Assembly (NCBI RefSeq): GCF_014635485.1
Contig: NZ_BMCX01000005.1
Span: 43,303-107,302 of the forward strand
Direction: 5' to 3'
Source of the DNA: Corynebacterium pelargi
Lineage (GTDB): Bacteria > Actinomycetota > Actinomycetes > Mycobacteriales > Mycobacteriaceae
DNA length: 64,000 nt
Part shown: positions 54,190 through 63,061 of the stretch, piece by piece
Numbering within the stretch: position 1 is the first letter of the stretch
Layout of the letters: each line of letters opens with the position of its first letter
Notes under the pieces: generated by a model
The model's database searches: none
What the model was told of the DNA's origin: nothing
The model's input: the letters and a program-made list of their open reading frames with translations, nothing else
Translations under genes and position numbers: made by a program

Positions 54190-55982
54190 TGCACCGACCC
54201 TCACCACGCATCGACCTCGTCCCCTGGTGCTCCCGCCTGCTCGCCTACGCCGGCATGTTGGCCTTGGTGGGATTGCTGCCATGGATCAGCCAGGAAAAAG
54301 CAGAGCTGATGGTGTTGCGCTCGCGCTATGCAGAGCTTGCCCCCACCGAGGCCAACCTCGAATCGGTAGCCAAAGAACTCCACCTGGATCAAGGCCCGCT
54401 TCATCTGCTCGGCCACTGGCTCGCTGGCCTGGTGCGTGGTGATCTGGGCTTGAGTTGGGTGTCTGGCACACCGGTCGCAGGCTCGGCGTGGTCGGCATTT
54501 CTTGTGTCACTGACCCTCATGGGCTTTGCCATGGTGGTGGCCTTCATCGTGGTGCTCGTCATTCTTGCCCCGCAGCTTCGCGCGCTGTGCACCGGCACAA
54601 CCCGCAAGGCAGCACTGACGGTGCCGACCCTGCTCACAGCCTTTCCGAGCTTTCTCATCGCGGTGATCTTGGTCTTGGTCTTTAGCATCTGGCTCAAGAT
54701 CTTCCCGCCCCTTGGTTTTAGCTCCTGGAGCCATGCCGTGTTGCCCTCGATCGCGCTCGGCTTACCCGCCGGCGGTGTGATCGCTCGCCTGCTTTCCGAT
54801 TCCCTCCAGCACGCCATGCGCGAACCCTGGGTGCGCAGTTGGTTCGATGCCGGCGCCCCACGCCCGCGCCTTGTGTCCGCAGTGCTTCGGCGCGCCCTTG
54901 CCCCTGTGGTGCATCAGATCGCCTTGGTCATCGTAGCAGTCACCGGCGGAGCCGTGCCGGTAGAAGAAATTTTTGCCATTCCCGGCATCGGGCGACTCAC
55001 CCTTGGGGCATCCAAGGCCCAAGACATCCCGGTGCTCCAAGCCGGAGTGCTGCTGCTTTTTGGCTTCGCGGCACTCGTGGGCATTGCTGCCCAGGGCATC
55101 CACCGCCTCTTATTAGGTGCGGCCGCAAAAAGCAATGTGCCAGTGGCCGCCCCCGAGGCTCCGCGGCGTTCACGCGACCTGTTGCTGCCGCTTGTCTCGA
55201 TCATCCCGGTGATCCTTTGCGTACTGCTTGGCATTGGGCGCAATCCCTATAGTTTGGATCATCCGCGCTTAGCTCCCCCGAGCCTGGCCTTGCCACTTGG
55301 CAGTGATGCCGCAGGGAGAGACGTCTTGGCCCGTTTGGCCCATGGCGCGGCGTTTACCTTGAGCTTTGCCATCGCGGTGACAGTGTTGTGCTTGATCATT
55401 GCCCTTGTTGCCAGTGTGATGCCGCGTTGGAGCGCAGGGCTTGTCGACGTCACCAACGCCACCTCCCCTGTCTTGGCCGGCTTATTGGTCGCTGGCATTG
55501 CCGGGCCTTCCATGATGAGCGCAGCCATTGCGGTGGCGCTGGCATCGTGGGCACCCCTGGCTGCTCATGCCCGCGATCTATTGCGCGAAGCCAAACTCCA
55601 GCCCTATATCGCGATGCTGCCAATTCTTGGCGAATCGAAGGCGAGCACGTTTGTGCGCTTCTTGCTCCCAGAGATCGCAGGGCCGCTGCTGCGCCACAGT
55701 TTCCTTCGCCTCCCGGGCAAGGCGCTGGCCCTGGCGAGCCTGGGCTTTTTGGGCATGGGTCCGCAACAGCCAACTCCTGAGTGGGGTGCGATGTTGGCTG
55801 AGGGCTTGCCCTACGTGGAACAAGCGCCGTGGATTGCGCTTGCCCCCACCTTCGCTTTGATTCTGCTTTCTATGAGTGCGCAGGGTTTTGCTGCTCTGCC
55901 TCCTGCAAATACACGCCGCGGAAATACCAAAGGCCAAAAGCAGAAAGGCCTAACAAGGTTGCTGCAAAAAGCCAAGCGCTAG
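54189..55982 (+). CDS. Fused DppB-DppC-type ABC permease
   Basis: 597 residues, twice the usual length. Residues about 1-310 match a DppB/NikB-like permease (GHWLAGLVRGDLGLSW, VEEIFAIPGIGRLTL), residues about 320-597 a DppC/NikC-like one (PLGSDAAGRDVLARLAHG, LASLGFLGMGPQQPTPEWG). Two full sets of helices are present and the join falls near AAPEAPRRSRD. One chain thus supplies both halves of the channel. The 3' end overlaps the convergent MFS gene by 113 bases. Confidence 0.9.
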   Translation: MHRPSPRIDLVPWCSRLLAYAGMLALVGLLPWISQEKAELMVLRSRYAELAPTEANLESVAKELHLDQGPLHLLGHWLAGLVRGDLGLSWVSGTPVAGSAWSAFLVSLTLMGFAMVVAFIVVLVILAPQLRALCTGTTRKAALTVPTLLTAFPSFLIAVILVLVFSIWLKIFPPLGFSSWSHAVLPSIALGLPAGGVIARLLSDSLQHAMREPWVRSWFDAGAPRPRLVSAVLRRALAPVVHQIALVIVAVTGGAVPVEEIFAIPGIGRLTLGASKAQDIPVLQAGVLLLFGFAALVGIAAQGIHRLLLGAAAKSNVPVAAPEAPRRSRDLLLPLVSIIPVILCVLLGIGRNPYSLDHPRLAPPSLALPLGSDAAGRDVLARLAHGAAFTLSFAIAVTVLCLIIALVASVMPRWSAGLVDVTNATSPVLAGLLVAGIAGPSMMSAAIAVALASWAPLAAHARDLLREAKLQPYIAMLPILGESKASTFVRFLLPEIAGPLLRHSFLRLPGKALALASLGFLGMGPQQPTPEWGAMLAEGLPYVEQAPWIALAPTFALILLSMSAQGFAALPPANTRRGNTKGQKQKGLTRLLQKAKR

Positions 55983-57099
55983 CAAAGGATGCGTCGACAA
56001 GCTTGCCAAAGATGGCGGTGCACAGCAGCACGGCGCTGCCGCCAAGCGTATTGAGCAAGCCATAGTAGGTGCCCAAAAGATGCGGTGGCGCCAAAGTCAC
56101 CACGATGGAACGCGCCATCGGAGCGATCAGCATTTGGCCTGCATGCAGCACAATTAAAAAGCCCACCAGCGGCAAAATGGAGTGCCCGAACACAAGCGCA
56201 CACGCAGCCATTGCGGCCCAGGCCACCGCCTGGATCACCATGGCCAGCGGCAGCATCACGGGAGCACCACGGGATTCCGAGAAGGCCGAGAAGCGCATCT
56301 GGGCTGCCACCACGTAGATGCTCACCCCTGCAAAAAGCCAGCCCACCAGGCTTTGGTTGAGGTCGGCGTGCTGAAGCCAGGCAGGAAGCGCAATATATTG
56401 CAGGTGATAGGACACCTGCGTGGCGCATACCAGCAGGGCAAAGACGATAAAGGCGCGGTGGCGAAAAGCAAGGCCGAGGCCTTTGAGGCTGGAGATGGCA
56501 GGCTCTGCCTCTGCCCCAGGCTTTGGTTGCGTGGTCCAGCGCAGGTGGCAGAAGAACAGGAGCACGAAGATGCCGGCTGCCACCAGGCACACCACCTCGA
56601 AGCCGAGGGGAATAAGCAGCGCGCCCAATGCGGGGCCAATCAGCGAACCGGCGTGGAGGAAGGTGGCATTTGCGGCGAAGACGTCTTGGGTGCTTTTGCC
56701 TCCTCGCTCCTTGGCCGTTAAGCCACCGAGTCTTGCCTCTACTGCTGGTGAAAACAGTGCTGCCGCCACGCCGATGAGCACCACGCCGATGCCGAGGCTA
56801 AGCACCGATTGGGCTTTGGCGGCGATGAGAAAGCCCAAGACTCGAATGGCAATGCCGCTGAGCAGCACGGGTTTAAGCCCGAAGCGATCGCTTAAGATGC
56901 CGCCGAGCACGAAGAGGCCTTGTTGGCTGAAGGTGCGAAGCCCCAGGATCAGGCCGATGGTTGCGCCTGCGATGCCGAGGGTGTCTGCCATATAGATGGC
57001 GAGGAAGGGAACGACGAGGTAAAAGCCGATATTGAAGGCGAATTGGGTCCACAATAGGAGCTTTGCCTGGGTGCTCAGACCCTTCCAAATGACATTCAT
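55870..57099 (-). CDS. MFS transporter (MdtH/drug-efflux type)
   Basis: 409 residues from ATG 57099; the frame is open further back but across the tRNA gene. Twelve helices are predicted, with LGLRTFSQQGLFVLGGILSDRFGLKP as motif A region (GGILSDRFGLKP) and a second-half APMARSIVVTLAPPHLLGTYYG. It resembles small-molecule exporters; no substrate can be given. Its last 113 bases overlap the fused permease gene tail-to-tail. Confidence 0.85.
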   Translation of the reverse strand: MNVIWKGLSTQAKLLLWTQFAFNIGFYLVVPFLAIYMADTLGIAGATIGLILGLRTFSQQGLFVLGGILSDRFGLKPVLLSGIAIRVLGFLIAAKAQSVLSLGIGVVLIGVAAALFSPAVEARLGGLTAKERGGKSTQDVFAANATFLHAGSLIGPALGALLIPLGFEVVCLVAAGIFVLLFFCHLRWTTQPKPGAEAEPAISSLKGLGLAFRHRAFIVFALLVCATQVSYHLQYIALPAWLQHADLNQSLVGWLFAGVSIYVVAAQMRFSAFSESRGAPVMLPLAMVIQAVAWAAMAACALVFGHSILPLVGFLIVLHAGQMLIAPMARSIVVTLAPPHLLGTYYGLLNTLGGSAVLLCTAIFGKLVDASFASAWLFAATLLGLSAFGLWYFRGVYLQEAEQQNPAHS

Positions 57100-57123
57100 T
57101 GCAAACAGATTAGGGTTGATAAA

Positions 57124-57153
57124 GGAAAAACCGCAACCATGGGGGTTGCGGTT
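57124..57153 (-). terminator. Rho-independent terminator of tRNA-Leu
   Basis: On the reverse strand AACCGCAACC pairs with GGTTGCGGTT around a five-base loop, followed by TTTTTCC. It starts six bases after the tRNA and ends 25 bases before the MFS start codon. Confidence 0.85.
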
Positions 57154-57158
57154 ATCTG

Positions 57159-57243
57159 TGCCCAGGGGGGGACTTGAACCCCCACGTCCGTAAAGGACAC
57201 TGGCACCTGAAGCCAGCGCGTCTGCCAATTCCGCCACCTGGGC
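57159..57243 (-). tRNA. tRNA-Leu (anticodon CAG)
   Basis: 85 bases on the reverse strand. The acceptor stem GCCCAGG/CCTGGGC pairs perfectly with discriminator A; the anticodon stem CTGGC/GCCAG encloses TTCAGGT, giving CAG; a long variable arm (TGTCC..GGACG) is the class II feature of tRNA-Leu; the T arm is GGGGGTTCAAGTCCCCC. CCA is not encoded. Confidence 0.95.
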
Positions 57244-57371
57244 AGGTGATGCATTATTGCGACTGGAATAACCTAACACGTGAAGCCCAGAATTCACCAA
57301 TAATCCAGCTCAAAGGCCAAAAACACCGAAGAAGCGCCAAAGGACAATAGGGCGAAAATGCCTTTGGACTC

Positions 57372-57410
57372 TATACTAGGGCTTGACGTGGCTTGATATG
57401 GCTTCAAGCG
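57372..57410 (+). promoter_or_regulatory. Putative promoter of the fhaA operon and short direct repeats
   Basis: TATACT (57372-57377) is a fair -10 box with no good -35. Directly after it GGCTTGACGTG, GCTTGATATG and GCTTCAAGC (57380-57409) repeat at 10-11-base spacing, one helical turn, as regulator sites often do. The rest of the 57244-57523 gap shows nothing else clear. Confidence 0.35.
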
Positions 57411-57523
57411 TGGCCGCATACCTGTGGCAACGCAGTCGATGGCGAGCTTTGCAATCGGTATAACCATCACAAGCCACAACAGCAGTATGAGTGCTAACAA
57501 CGACGCAAAAGGAGGCGAACGCT

Positions 57524-58372
57524 GTGTCACTGATGGGCAAGATCGCCAAGCTCGACAGCGCGATGCAACGCGGTTTGGACAATAGCTTCGCCTTCGTATT
57601 TGGTGGGCGCGTTGTACCGGCCGAAATTGAAGAGCTGCTCAAACAAGAAGCAGAAGACAATACGGTGCACACATACGAAGGCACGATCGAGGCACCCAAT
57701 GAATTCCGCGTGGAAGTCAGTGCCAAAGATTTTGCCAACCTCCAGGCAGAACACCCTCGCCTGCCCCAAAACTTCGCTGACCAACTCGCACGTTATTACA
57801 GAAATCAAGGCTGGCAAGCAGCAGGTCCGATCACCGTGGCAGTGGCATTGGCCTCGGGGCTTCGTACCGGGCAACTGCATGCCGCCACCGCCACCGGCTC
57901 CGGCGGCACCATGGGCTTTGTACAACCTCAGACTCAACGCGAAGAAGCACCCCAACCAGAAAGCGAGGCTTCCGTGGACAGCATGAATCAACAGCCCAGT
58001 ACCCAGTACATGTCCGCAGCACCCGAGCGCGACCCCAACGTGCCCGTCGGTGAGCCGGAAACCCCAGACACTGGGTTGAGCATGACCCTGCTGCTGCAGG
58101 ATGGGTCCTCGCGTACCTACCTCGTGCGTATCGGGTCGAATATCATTGGTCGCTCCAATGACGCCGATCTGCGCCTGCCCGATACGGGAGTATCGCGCCA
58201 GCACGCGGAGATCGAGTGGAATGGCCAAGATGCAGTGCTCACCGATCTGCGCAGCACCAATGGCACCACCGTCAATGGCACGCCTGTGGAAAATTGGTTG
58301 CTTGCCGACGGCGACGTGATCACCGTGGGCCACTCGCATATCGAAGTACGTATCGTCGATTCCCAGCGCTAA
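57524..58372 (+). CDS. fhaA: FHA-domain protein FhaA
   Basis: 282 residues from GTG 57524, placed eight bases after AAAAGGAGG. Residues about 4-115 are the DUF3662 domain (FAFVFGGRVVPAEIEELLK). A glutamine- and proline-rich linker follows, and residues about 190-280 are the FHA domain (IGRSNDADLRLPD, VSRQHAEIEW, STNGTTVNG). It binds phosphothreonine on PknA/PknB partners and takes part in peptidoglycan control, as in Rv0020c of mycobacteria. It heads the growth-signalling operon. Confidence 0.93.
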   Translation: MSLMGKIAKLDSAMQRGLDNSFAFVFGGRVVPAEIEELLKQEAEDNTVHTYEGTIEAPNEFRVEVSAKDFANLQAEHPRLPQNFADQLARYYRNQGWQAAGPITVAVALASGLRTGQLHAATATGSGGTMGFVQPQTQREEAPQPESEASVDSMNQQPSTQYMSAAPERDPNVPVGEPETPDTGLSMTLLLQDGSSRTYLVRIGSNIIGRSNDADLRLPDTGVSRQHAEIEWNGQDAVLTDLRSTNGTTVNGTPVENWLLADGDVITVGHSHIEVRIVDSQR

Positions 58373-58414
58373 GCCGCCCAAAAGAACCCTGGAACCGAAC
58401 TAGGAGCATCCCCC

Positions 58415-58888
58415 TTGGATTCCGTGATTTTGCTTGTATTGCGCATTGCGCTGCTAGCACTGCTGTGGCTGTTCATCCTCTTTGCGTTGAACACCCTCCG
58501 CCGCGACACCAAAGCCGCGGCCGCCCAAGGCATGCCCGGCGTGCCCGTGCAATACACCCAAGCTCCGCCGGCGCCAGCCGTCAAGCGCGGCGCAACCCCC
58601 AGAGAGATCGCCATCGTCGATGGCCCACTTCTTGGTTCCAGCCTGGCTCTTGGCCAACAATCCGAGATCATTATTGGACGCTCCCAAGATTGCGATTTCG
58701 TGCTCAGTGACGATTACGCCTCCTCGCGCCATGCCCGCCTGCTTAAGCGCGGCTCCGAGTGGTTTATTGAGGATCTCGATTCGCGCAACGGCACCTATGC
58801 CGGGGGCTACCGCATTGATCAGCCCGAAAAGGTATCAGTGGGCAGCGATATCAAAATTGGACGCACGACAATAAGGTTGAACGGCTAA
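58415..58888 (+). CDS. fhaB: Membrane FHA-domain protein FhaB
   Basis: 157 residues from TTG 58415, eight bases after AGGAG. An N-terminal helix (about residues 4-25) is followed by a proline/alanine linker and an FHA domain (IIGRSQDCDFVLSDD, SSRHARLLKRG, DSRNGTYAGG). It is the homologue of FhaB/FipA, which links Ser/Thr kinase signalling to septal cell-wall synthesis. It shares one base with the pstP start. Confidence 0.92.
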   Translation: MDSVILLVLRIALLALLWLFILFALNTLRRDTKAAAAQGMPGVPVQYTQAPPAPAVKRGATPREIAIVDGPLLGSSLALGQQSEIIIGRSQDCDFVLSDDYASSRHARLLKRGSEWFIEDLDSRNGTYAGGYRIDQPEKVSVGSDIKIGRTTIRLNG

Positions 58889-60306
58889 TGAAACTCAACT
58901 ACGCCGCCGCCTCCGATCGTGGATTGGTCCGAGGCAATAACGAAGACTCCGCCTACGCAGGCCCGCACCTTCTTGCGCTTGCCGACGGCATGGGTGGCCA
59001 TGCCGCGGGCGAAGTGGCATCGCAGATCATGATCCGCCACCTCGAACCGCTCGACGCCGATCCCGGCGATAATGACATGCTCGCGCTGCTCGCCTCCGGT
59101 GCAGATGATGCCAACCACGCCATTGCCCAGGGCGTGCGCGAGGTTCCAGAAACTGATGGCATGGGCACCACCTTGACTGCCCTGATGTTCAATGGCAGCG
59201 AATTGGCAATGTGCCATGTGGGTGATTCTCGTGGTTATCGCCTCCGCGATGGCCAATTGGAGCAAATCACCATCGACGACACGTATGTGCAATCGTTGGT
59301 AGATAAAGGCGAGCTGGATCCAAGCGATATCTCCACTCACCCGCAGCGCTCCATGATTCTCAAGGCCTACACCGGAAGGCCCGTAGAACCGACCCTACGC
59401 ATGATCGATGCCCAAGTAGGCGATCGCTACCTGCTGTGCTCCGATGGTCTTTCGGATCCCGTTACCCACTCCACCATCGAGCAAGAACTCGCGCAGGGCT
59501 CCCCCACCGAAGCAGCCCGGCGCCTCGTCGATCTAGCGCTACGTTCCGGCGGCCCAGACAACGTCACTGTGGTGGTAGCCGACATCGTTGAAGGCAACGA
59601 TCCTGCCACTGCCCTGCCCACCAAACCCGCTACCGTCGGCGCACTTTTGGGCAGCACCTTTGACCAGCCCAACCCCGATACCGCAGCAGGCCGCGCGGCC
59701 ATTGCGTTATCGCAGCACAACCCCGGCGGCACCCAAGATGCCCCCACCGGGCGCGAGCCGCAGGTCATTGAGCCGAACCCTGCAGCACAACAGAGCACCC
59801 CGGACTCGATTGCGCAGCCTGCAAAAAACAAGAAGCTCCTGGGCGTGCTTGGCATTCTGCTTGTTCTAGGTGCGCTCATTGGCGGCGGCTGGTGGGCTAC
59901 TAAGACCATTGAGCAGCGCTACTATGTGGCCACCCGCGATGGCCAGATCGTGATTGAAAACGGCGTGGATTTCAGCGTCTTTGGCAAGGATCTGCACAAG
60001 GAATATCAGCGTGCTTGTTTAAGCAAAGACAGTGAGCTGACGTTGATCGCCAATGATGCAGACGAACCCTGCAATCCCTTCAAGGTGGATGACCTGAAAG
60101 AGTCTGCCCGTGCCTCCGTGGATTCGCTTGAGGGCGGTTCCTATGACGAGGTGCTTGAGCAGACCCAGCGTTTGGCCAAAGAGGCCTTGCCGGTGTGTGT
60201 GACTCGCGAGGCCACGAGCAGCAAAACCAGCACCAAGCCCAGTGCCACCAACTCACCGGAAGATCTCAATACTCCTGGTGAAAACTGCAGGCAGGTGAGC
60301 AAATGA
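58888..60306 (+). CDS. pstP: Membrane Ser/Thr protein phosphatase PstP
   Basis: 472 residues. The PPM-type catalytic domain (about 1-235) has GNNEDS, ADGMGGHAAGEVA, GTTLTAL, VGDSRGYRLRDG, CSDGLSDP and GGPDNVTVVVADI with the metal aspartates. A linker of about 80 residues leads to one helix (about 318-342), then an extracytoplasmic part with three to four cysteines. It reverses PknA/PknB phosphorylation. It overlaps rodA by four bases. Confidence 0.95.
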   Translation: MKLNYAAASDRGLVRGNNEDSAYAGPHLLALADGMGGHAAGEVASQIMIRHLEPLDADPGDNDMLALLASGADDANHAIAQGVREVPETDGMGTTLTALMFNGSELAMCHVGDSRGYRLRDGQLEQITIDDTYVQSLVDKGELDPSDISTHPQRSMILKAYTGRPVEPTLRMIDAQVGDRYLLCSDGLSDPVTHSTIEQELAQGSPTEAARRLVDLALRSGGPDNVTVVVADIVEGNDPATALPTKPATVGALLGSTFDQPNPDTAAGRAAIALSQHNPGGTQDAPTGREPQVIEPNPAAQQSTPDSIAQPAKNKKLLGVLGILLVLGALIGGGWWATKTIEQRYYVATRDGQIVIENGVDFSVFGKDLHKEYQRACLSKDSELTLIANDADEPCNPFKVDDLKESARASVDSLEGGSYDEVLEQTQRLAKEALPVCVTREATSSKTSTKPSATNSPEDLNTPGENCRQVSK

Positions 60307-61622
60307 GTTTCGCTCAACGCTTAGCCGCGAGGAGAACAGAATTTGCCCTGCTCCTGCTCGCCGCGGTGCTCATGGCCGTGACGGTGGTAAACCTCAATAT
60401 CGCCCAGGACGCTGGCCTGAACTCCGAGGTGTTCTGGGTGATCGGCGGCTTCATCCTCGTTTTCACCATCGCCCACCTGGCCTTGTGCTTTACTGCGCCA
60501 CATGCAGATCAGGTGATGCTGCCGGTGGCCTCCGTGCTCAACGGCCTTGGCTTGGCCATGGTCTATCGCCTGGATTTGGCCAAAGATCGCAACCTGGCCA
60601 GCAAACAGGTGATCTGGACGCTGATTGGCGTGGCATTAATGGTGGCGGTGCTGGTGATTGTTCGCGATCACCGCAGCCTGACCCGCTATTCCTATATCTT
60701 GGGCCTGCTTGGTCTGATCCTGCTGGCGCTTCCACTGGTCTGGCCAACACAGATGAATGCCGATGCCAATATTTGGATCTCCATCGGCCCCTTCTCGGTG
60801 CAGCCGGGTGAATTTTCCAAGATCTTGCTCCTGCTCTTTTTTGCACAGCTCCTCGTGAATAAGCGAGCCTTATTCAACGTGGCCGGCTACCGCATCTTGG
60901 GCCTTGAATTCCCGCGCCTGCGCGACCTCGGCCCCATCCTCGCGGTGTGGGCAGTGGCAATTTTGATCATGGCTGGCGAAAACGACTTCGGCCCTGCACT
61001 GCTGCTTTTTGCCACGGTGTTGGCCATGCTCTACCTCGCCACCGGTCGCGTGTCGTGGCTTCTCATCGGTGCGGTGCTGGTGGCGCTCGGTGGCACGGCG
61101 GTGTACCAGATTTCCGATAAGATCCAGGCCCGCGTGCAAAACTTCATCGACCCCGTCTCTCACTTCGACACCACGGGCTATCAGCTCTCGCAGTCGCTCT
61201 TTGGTCTTTCTTCCGGCGGCATCGCCGGTTCAGGTTTGGGCAAAGGCCACCCCGAGCTCATCCCGGTGGCAGAAAGCGACTTCATCCTCGCCGTGGTTGG
61301 TGAAGAGCTCGGCCTGATCGGCCTCTCGGCTGTGATTGTGCTCTTTGCCATCTTCGTTACCCGCGGCCTGCGCACCGCGCTTCGCTCACGCGATTCCTAT
61401 GGCAAATTGGTGGCCGCTGGTTTGTCCTTTACCATCGCGATCCAGGTATTTGTGGTGGTAGCCGGCATTACTGCCCTGATGCCGATGACGGGCTTGACCA
61501 CCCCGTTTATGTCTCAGGGTGGTTCGAGTTTGATGGCGAACTACATTCTTTTGGGCTTGATTTTAAGAATCTCCGATTCCAGCTATTCCAATGACCAAGC
61601 CGGTGTGGAGGCAAGCCGATGA
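60303..61622 (+). CDS. rodA: SEDS peptidoglycan glycosyltransferase RodA
   Basis: 439 residues with about ten to twelve helices. SEDS features include WISIGPFSVQPGEFSKI, AGENDFGPALLLFATV, and the late GLTTPFMSQGGSSLMAN with the family motif. It polymerises lipid II glycan chains in side-wall growth, working with the class B penicillin-binding protein encoded next. Overlaps of four bases join it to pstP and pbpA. Confidence 0.95.
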   Translation: MSFAQRLAARRTEFALLLLAAVLMAVTVVNLNIAQDAGLNSEVFWVIGGFILVFTIAHLALCFTAPHADQVMLPVASVLNGLGLAMVYRLDLAKDRNLASKQVIWTLIGVALMVAVLVIVRDHRSLTRYSYILGLLGLILLALPLVWPTQMNADANIWISIGPFSVQPGEFSKILLLLFFAQLLVNKRALFNVAGYRILGLEFPRLRDLGPILAVWAVAILIMAGENDFGPALLLFATVLAMLYLATGRVSWLLIGAVLVALGGTAVYQISDKIQARVQNFIDPVSHFDTTGYQLSQSLFGLSSGGIAGSGLGKGHPELIPVAESDFILAVVGEELGLIGLSAVIVLFAIFVTRGLRTALRSRDSYGKLVAAGLSFTIAIQVFVVVAGITALMPMTGLTTPFMSQGGSSLMANYILLGLILRISDSSYSNDQAGVEASR

Positions 61623-63061
61623 ACCGATCAATTCGTTTTACCAGTGTGTTCGCGCTGCTGCTCATTTTGGTGTTGCTGATTAACCTCACCATCATTCAGG
61701 CCTTCAGCCGCGAGAAGTACGCAGATAATCCGCTCAATCGCCGCGGCTTCATCGAGATGAAGCAACAGCCGCGCGGGCAGATCTCCGCCGATGGTCAGAT
61801 TTTGGCGGAGTCCTACCAGGATGAAGACGGCCTATATCAGCGTCGCTACGTGGCTAACCCCATGGCCTATGGCCCGGTGGAAGGCTATATCTCCGATATT
61901 TATGGCGCAGCGGGCATCGAGGCGAGCTACAACGCTGTGCTCAATGGCACTGATCCTTCCTTAAGCATCAGCGGTCTTTGGGATGATCTTCTGGGCAAGC
62001 AAAAAACTGGCGCCAATGTGGAGCTGACCTTAAAGCCGCAGGTGCAAGAGGTGGCTTATAACCAATTGGCCAACGCCGGCTATGAGGGTGCTGTGGTGGC
62101 AATTCGTCCTTCCACCGGCGAGATCCTCAGCATGGCTTCCACGCCGAGCTTTAACCCCCAAGAAATTGTGGACCCGAATACCGCTGAGTCTGCTTGGGAG
62201 AATTACAACGCCAACGACGGCGATCCGCTGCTCAACCATGCAACCCAAGAGACTCTGCCTCCTGGATCCACCTTTAAGGTGGTCACCACCTTGTCGGGTC
62301 TGCGCGCAGGCTATACCCCTGATTCTCAACTGACGGGGGCACCGAATATCACCCTGCCTAATACCAACACCACCTTGGAAAACTACGATGGCCAAACCTG
62401 TGCCGGCCAGCAGACGGTGAGCTTGGCTACGGCCTTCCAATACTCCTGCAATACGGCATTTGTGCAGATGGGTATTGATGCTGGTGCGGATAATTTCCGC
62501 GAAGCAGCGGCCTCCTTCGGTGTGGGCGATACCTATGACCTGGGCTTGCCTATGGCTGCCGGCACCATTGGTGAGATTCCCGATGATGCCGCCCTTGGGC
62601 AGTCTTCTATTGGCCAGCGCGATGTGGCGATGTCGGTATTGGAAAATGCCGTGATCGCTGCCACCGTGGCCAATGGCGGTAAGCGCATGGCTCCGCATGT
62701 GGTGTCGAAGGTGGTCACCCGCGATTTACATACCGTGACTGAGGTCAAGCCCCAGCAACTGAATCAGGCGCTCACAGAGCAAGAAGCAGCGACGCTGACT
62801 GATCTGATGCGCCTATCTGAGCAACACACCGCCGGGTACGCTGGGCAAAATATTGCCTCCAAGACCGGTACCGCCGAGCATGGCGAGGATTCACGAAACT
62901 CCAACCCCCATGCTTGGTACATTGCTTTCGCCCCGGACTCTGATGTGGCCGTGGCTGTGGTGGTAAAAAATGGCGGTGATCGTGGCCAGGCAGCAACTGG
63001 CGGTTCCGTGGCCGCCCCGATCGGCCGTGCGGTGATCCAAGCGGCACAGGGAGCAGCATAA
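61619..63061 (+). CDS. pbpA: Class B penicillin-binding protein PbpA
   Basis: 480 residues. An N-terminal anchor helix (about 8-30) precedes the dimerisation domain. The transpeptidase motifs are PPGSTFKVV (SXXK), YSCNTAF (SXN) and ASKTGTAEH (KTG). It cross-links peptidoglycan together with RodA. It starts inside the rodA stop and is followed directly by pknA. Confidence 0.95.
   Translation: MNRSIRFTSVFALLLILVLLINLTIIQAFSREKYADNPLNRRGFIEMKQQPRGQISADGQILAESYQDEDGLYQRRYVANPMAYGPVEGYISDIYGAAGIEASYNAVLNGTDPSLSISGLWDDLLGKQKTGANVELTLKPQVQEVAYNQLANAGYEGAVVAIRPSTGEILSMASTPSFNPQEIVDPNTAESAWENYNANDGDPLLNHATQETLPPGSTFKVVTTLSGLRAGYTPDSQLTGAPNITLPNTNTTLENYDGQTCAGQQTVSLATAFQYSCNTAFVQMGIDAGADNFREAAASFGVGDTYDLGLPMAAGTIGEIPDDAALGQSSIGQRDVAMSVLENAVIAATVANGGKRMAPHVVSKVVTRDLHTVTEVKPQQLNQALTEQEAATLTDLMRLSEQHTAGYAGQNIASKTGTAEHGEDSRNSNPHAWYIAFAPDSDVAVAVVVKNGGDRGQAATGGSVAAPIGRAVIQAAQGAA

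Noticed and set aside
57294..57530. 78-codon reverse ORF between tRNA-Leu and fhaA
   Set aside because: It overlaps the fhaA start and ribosome site, has none of its own, and matches no family.
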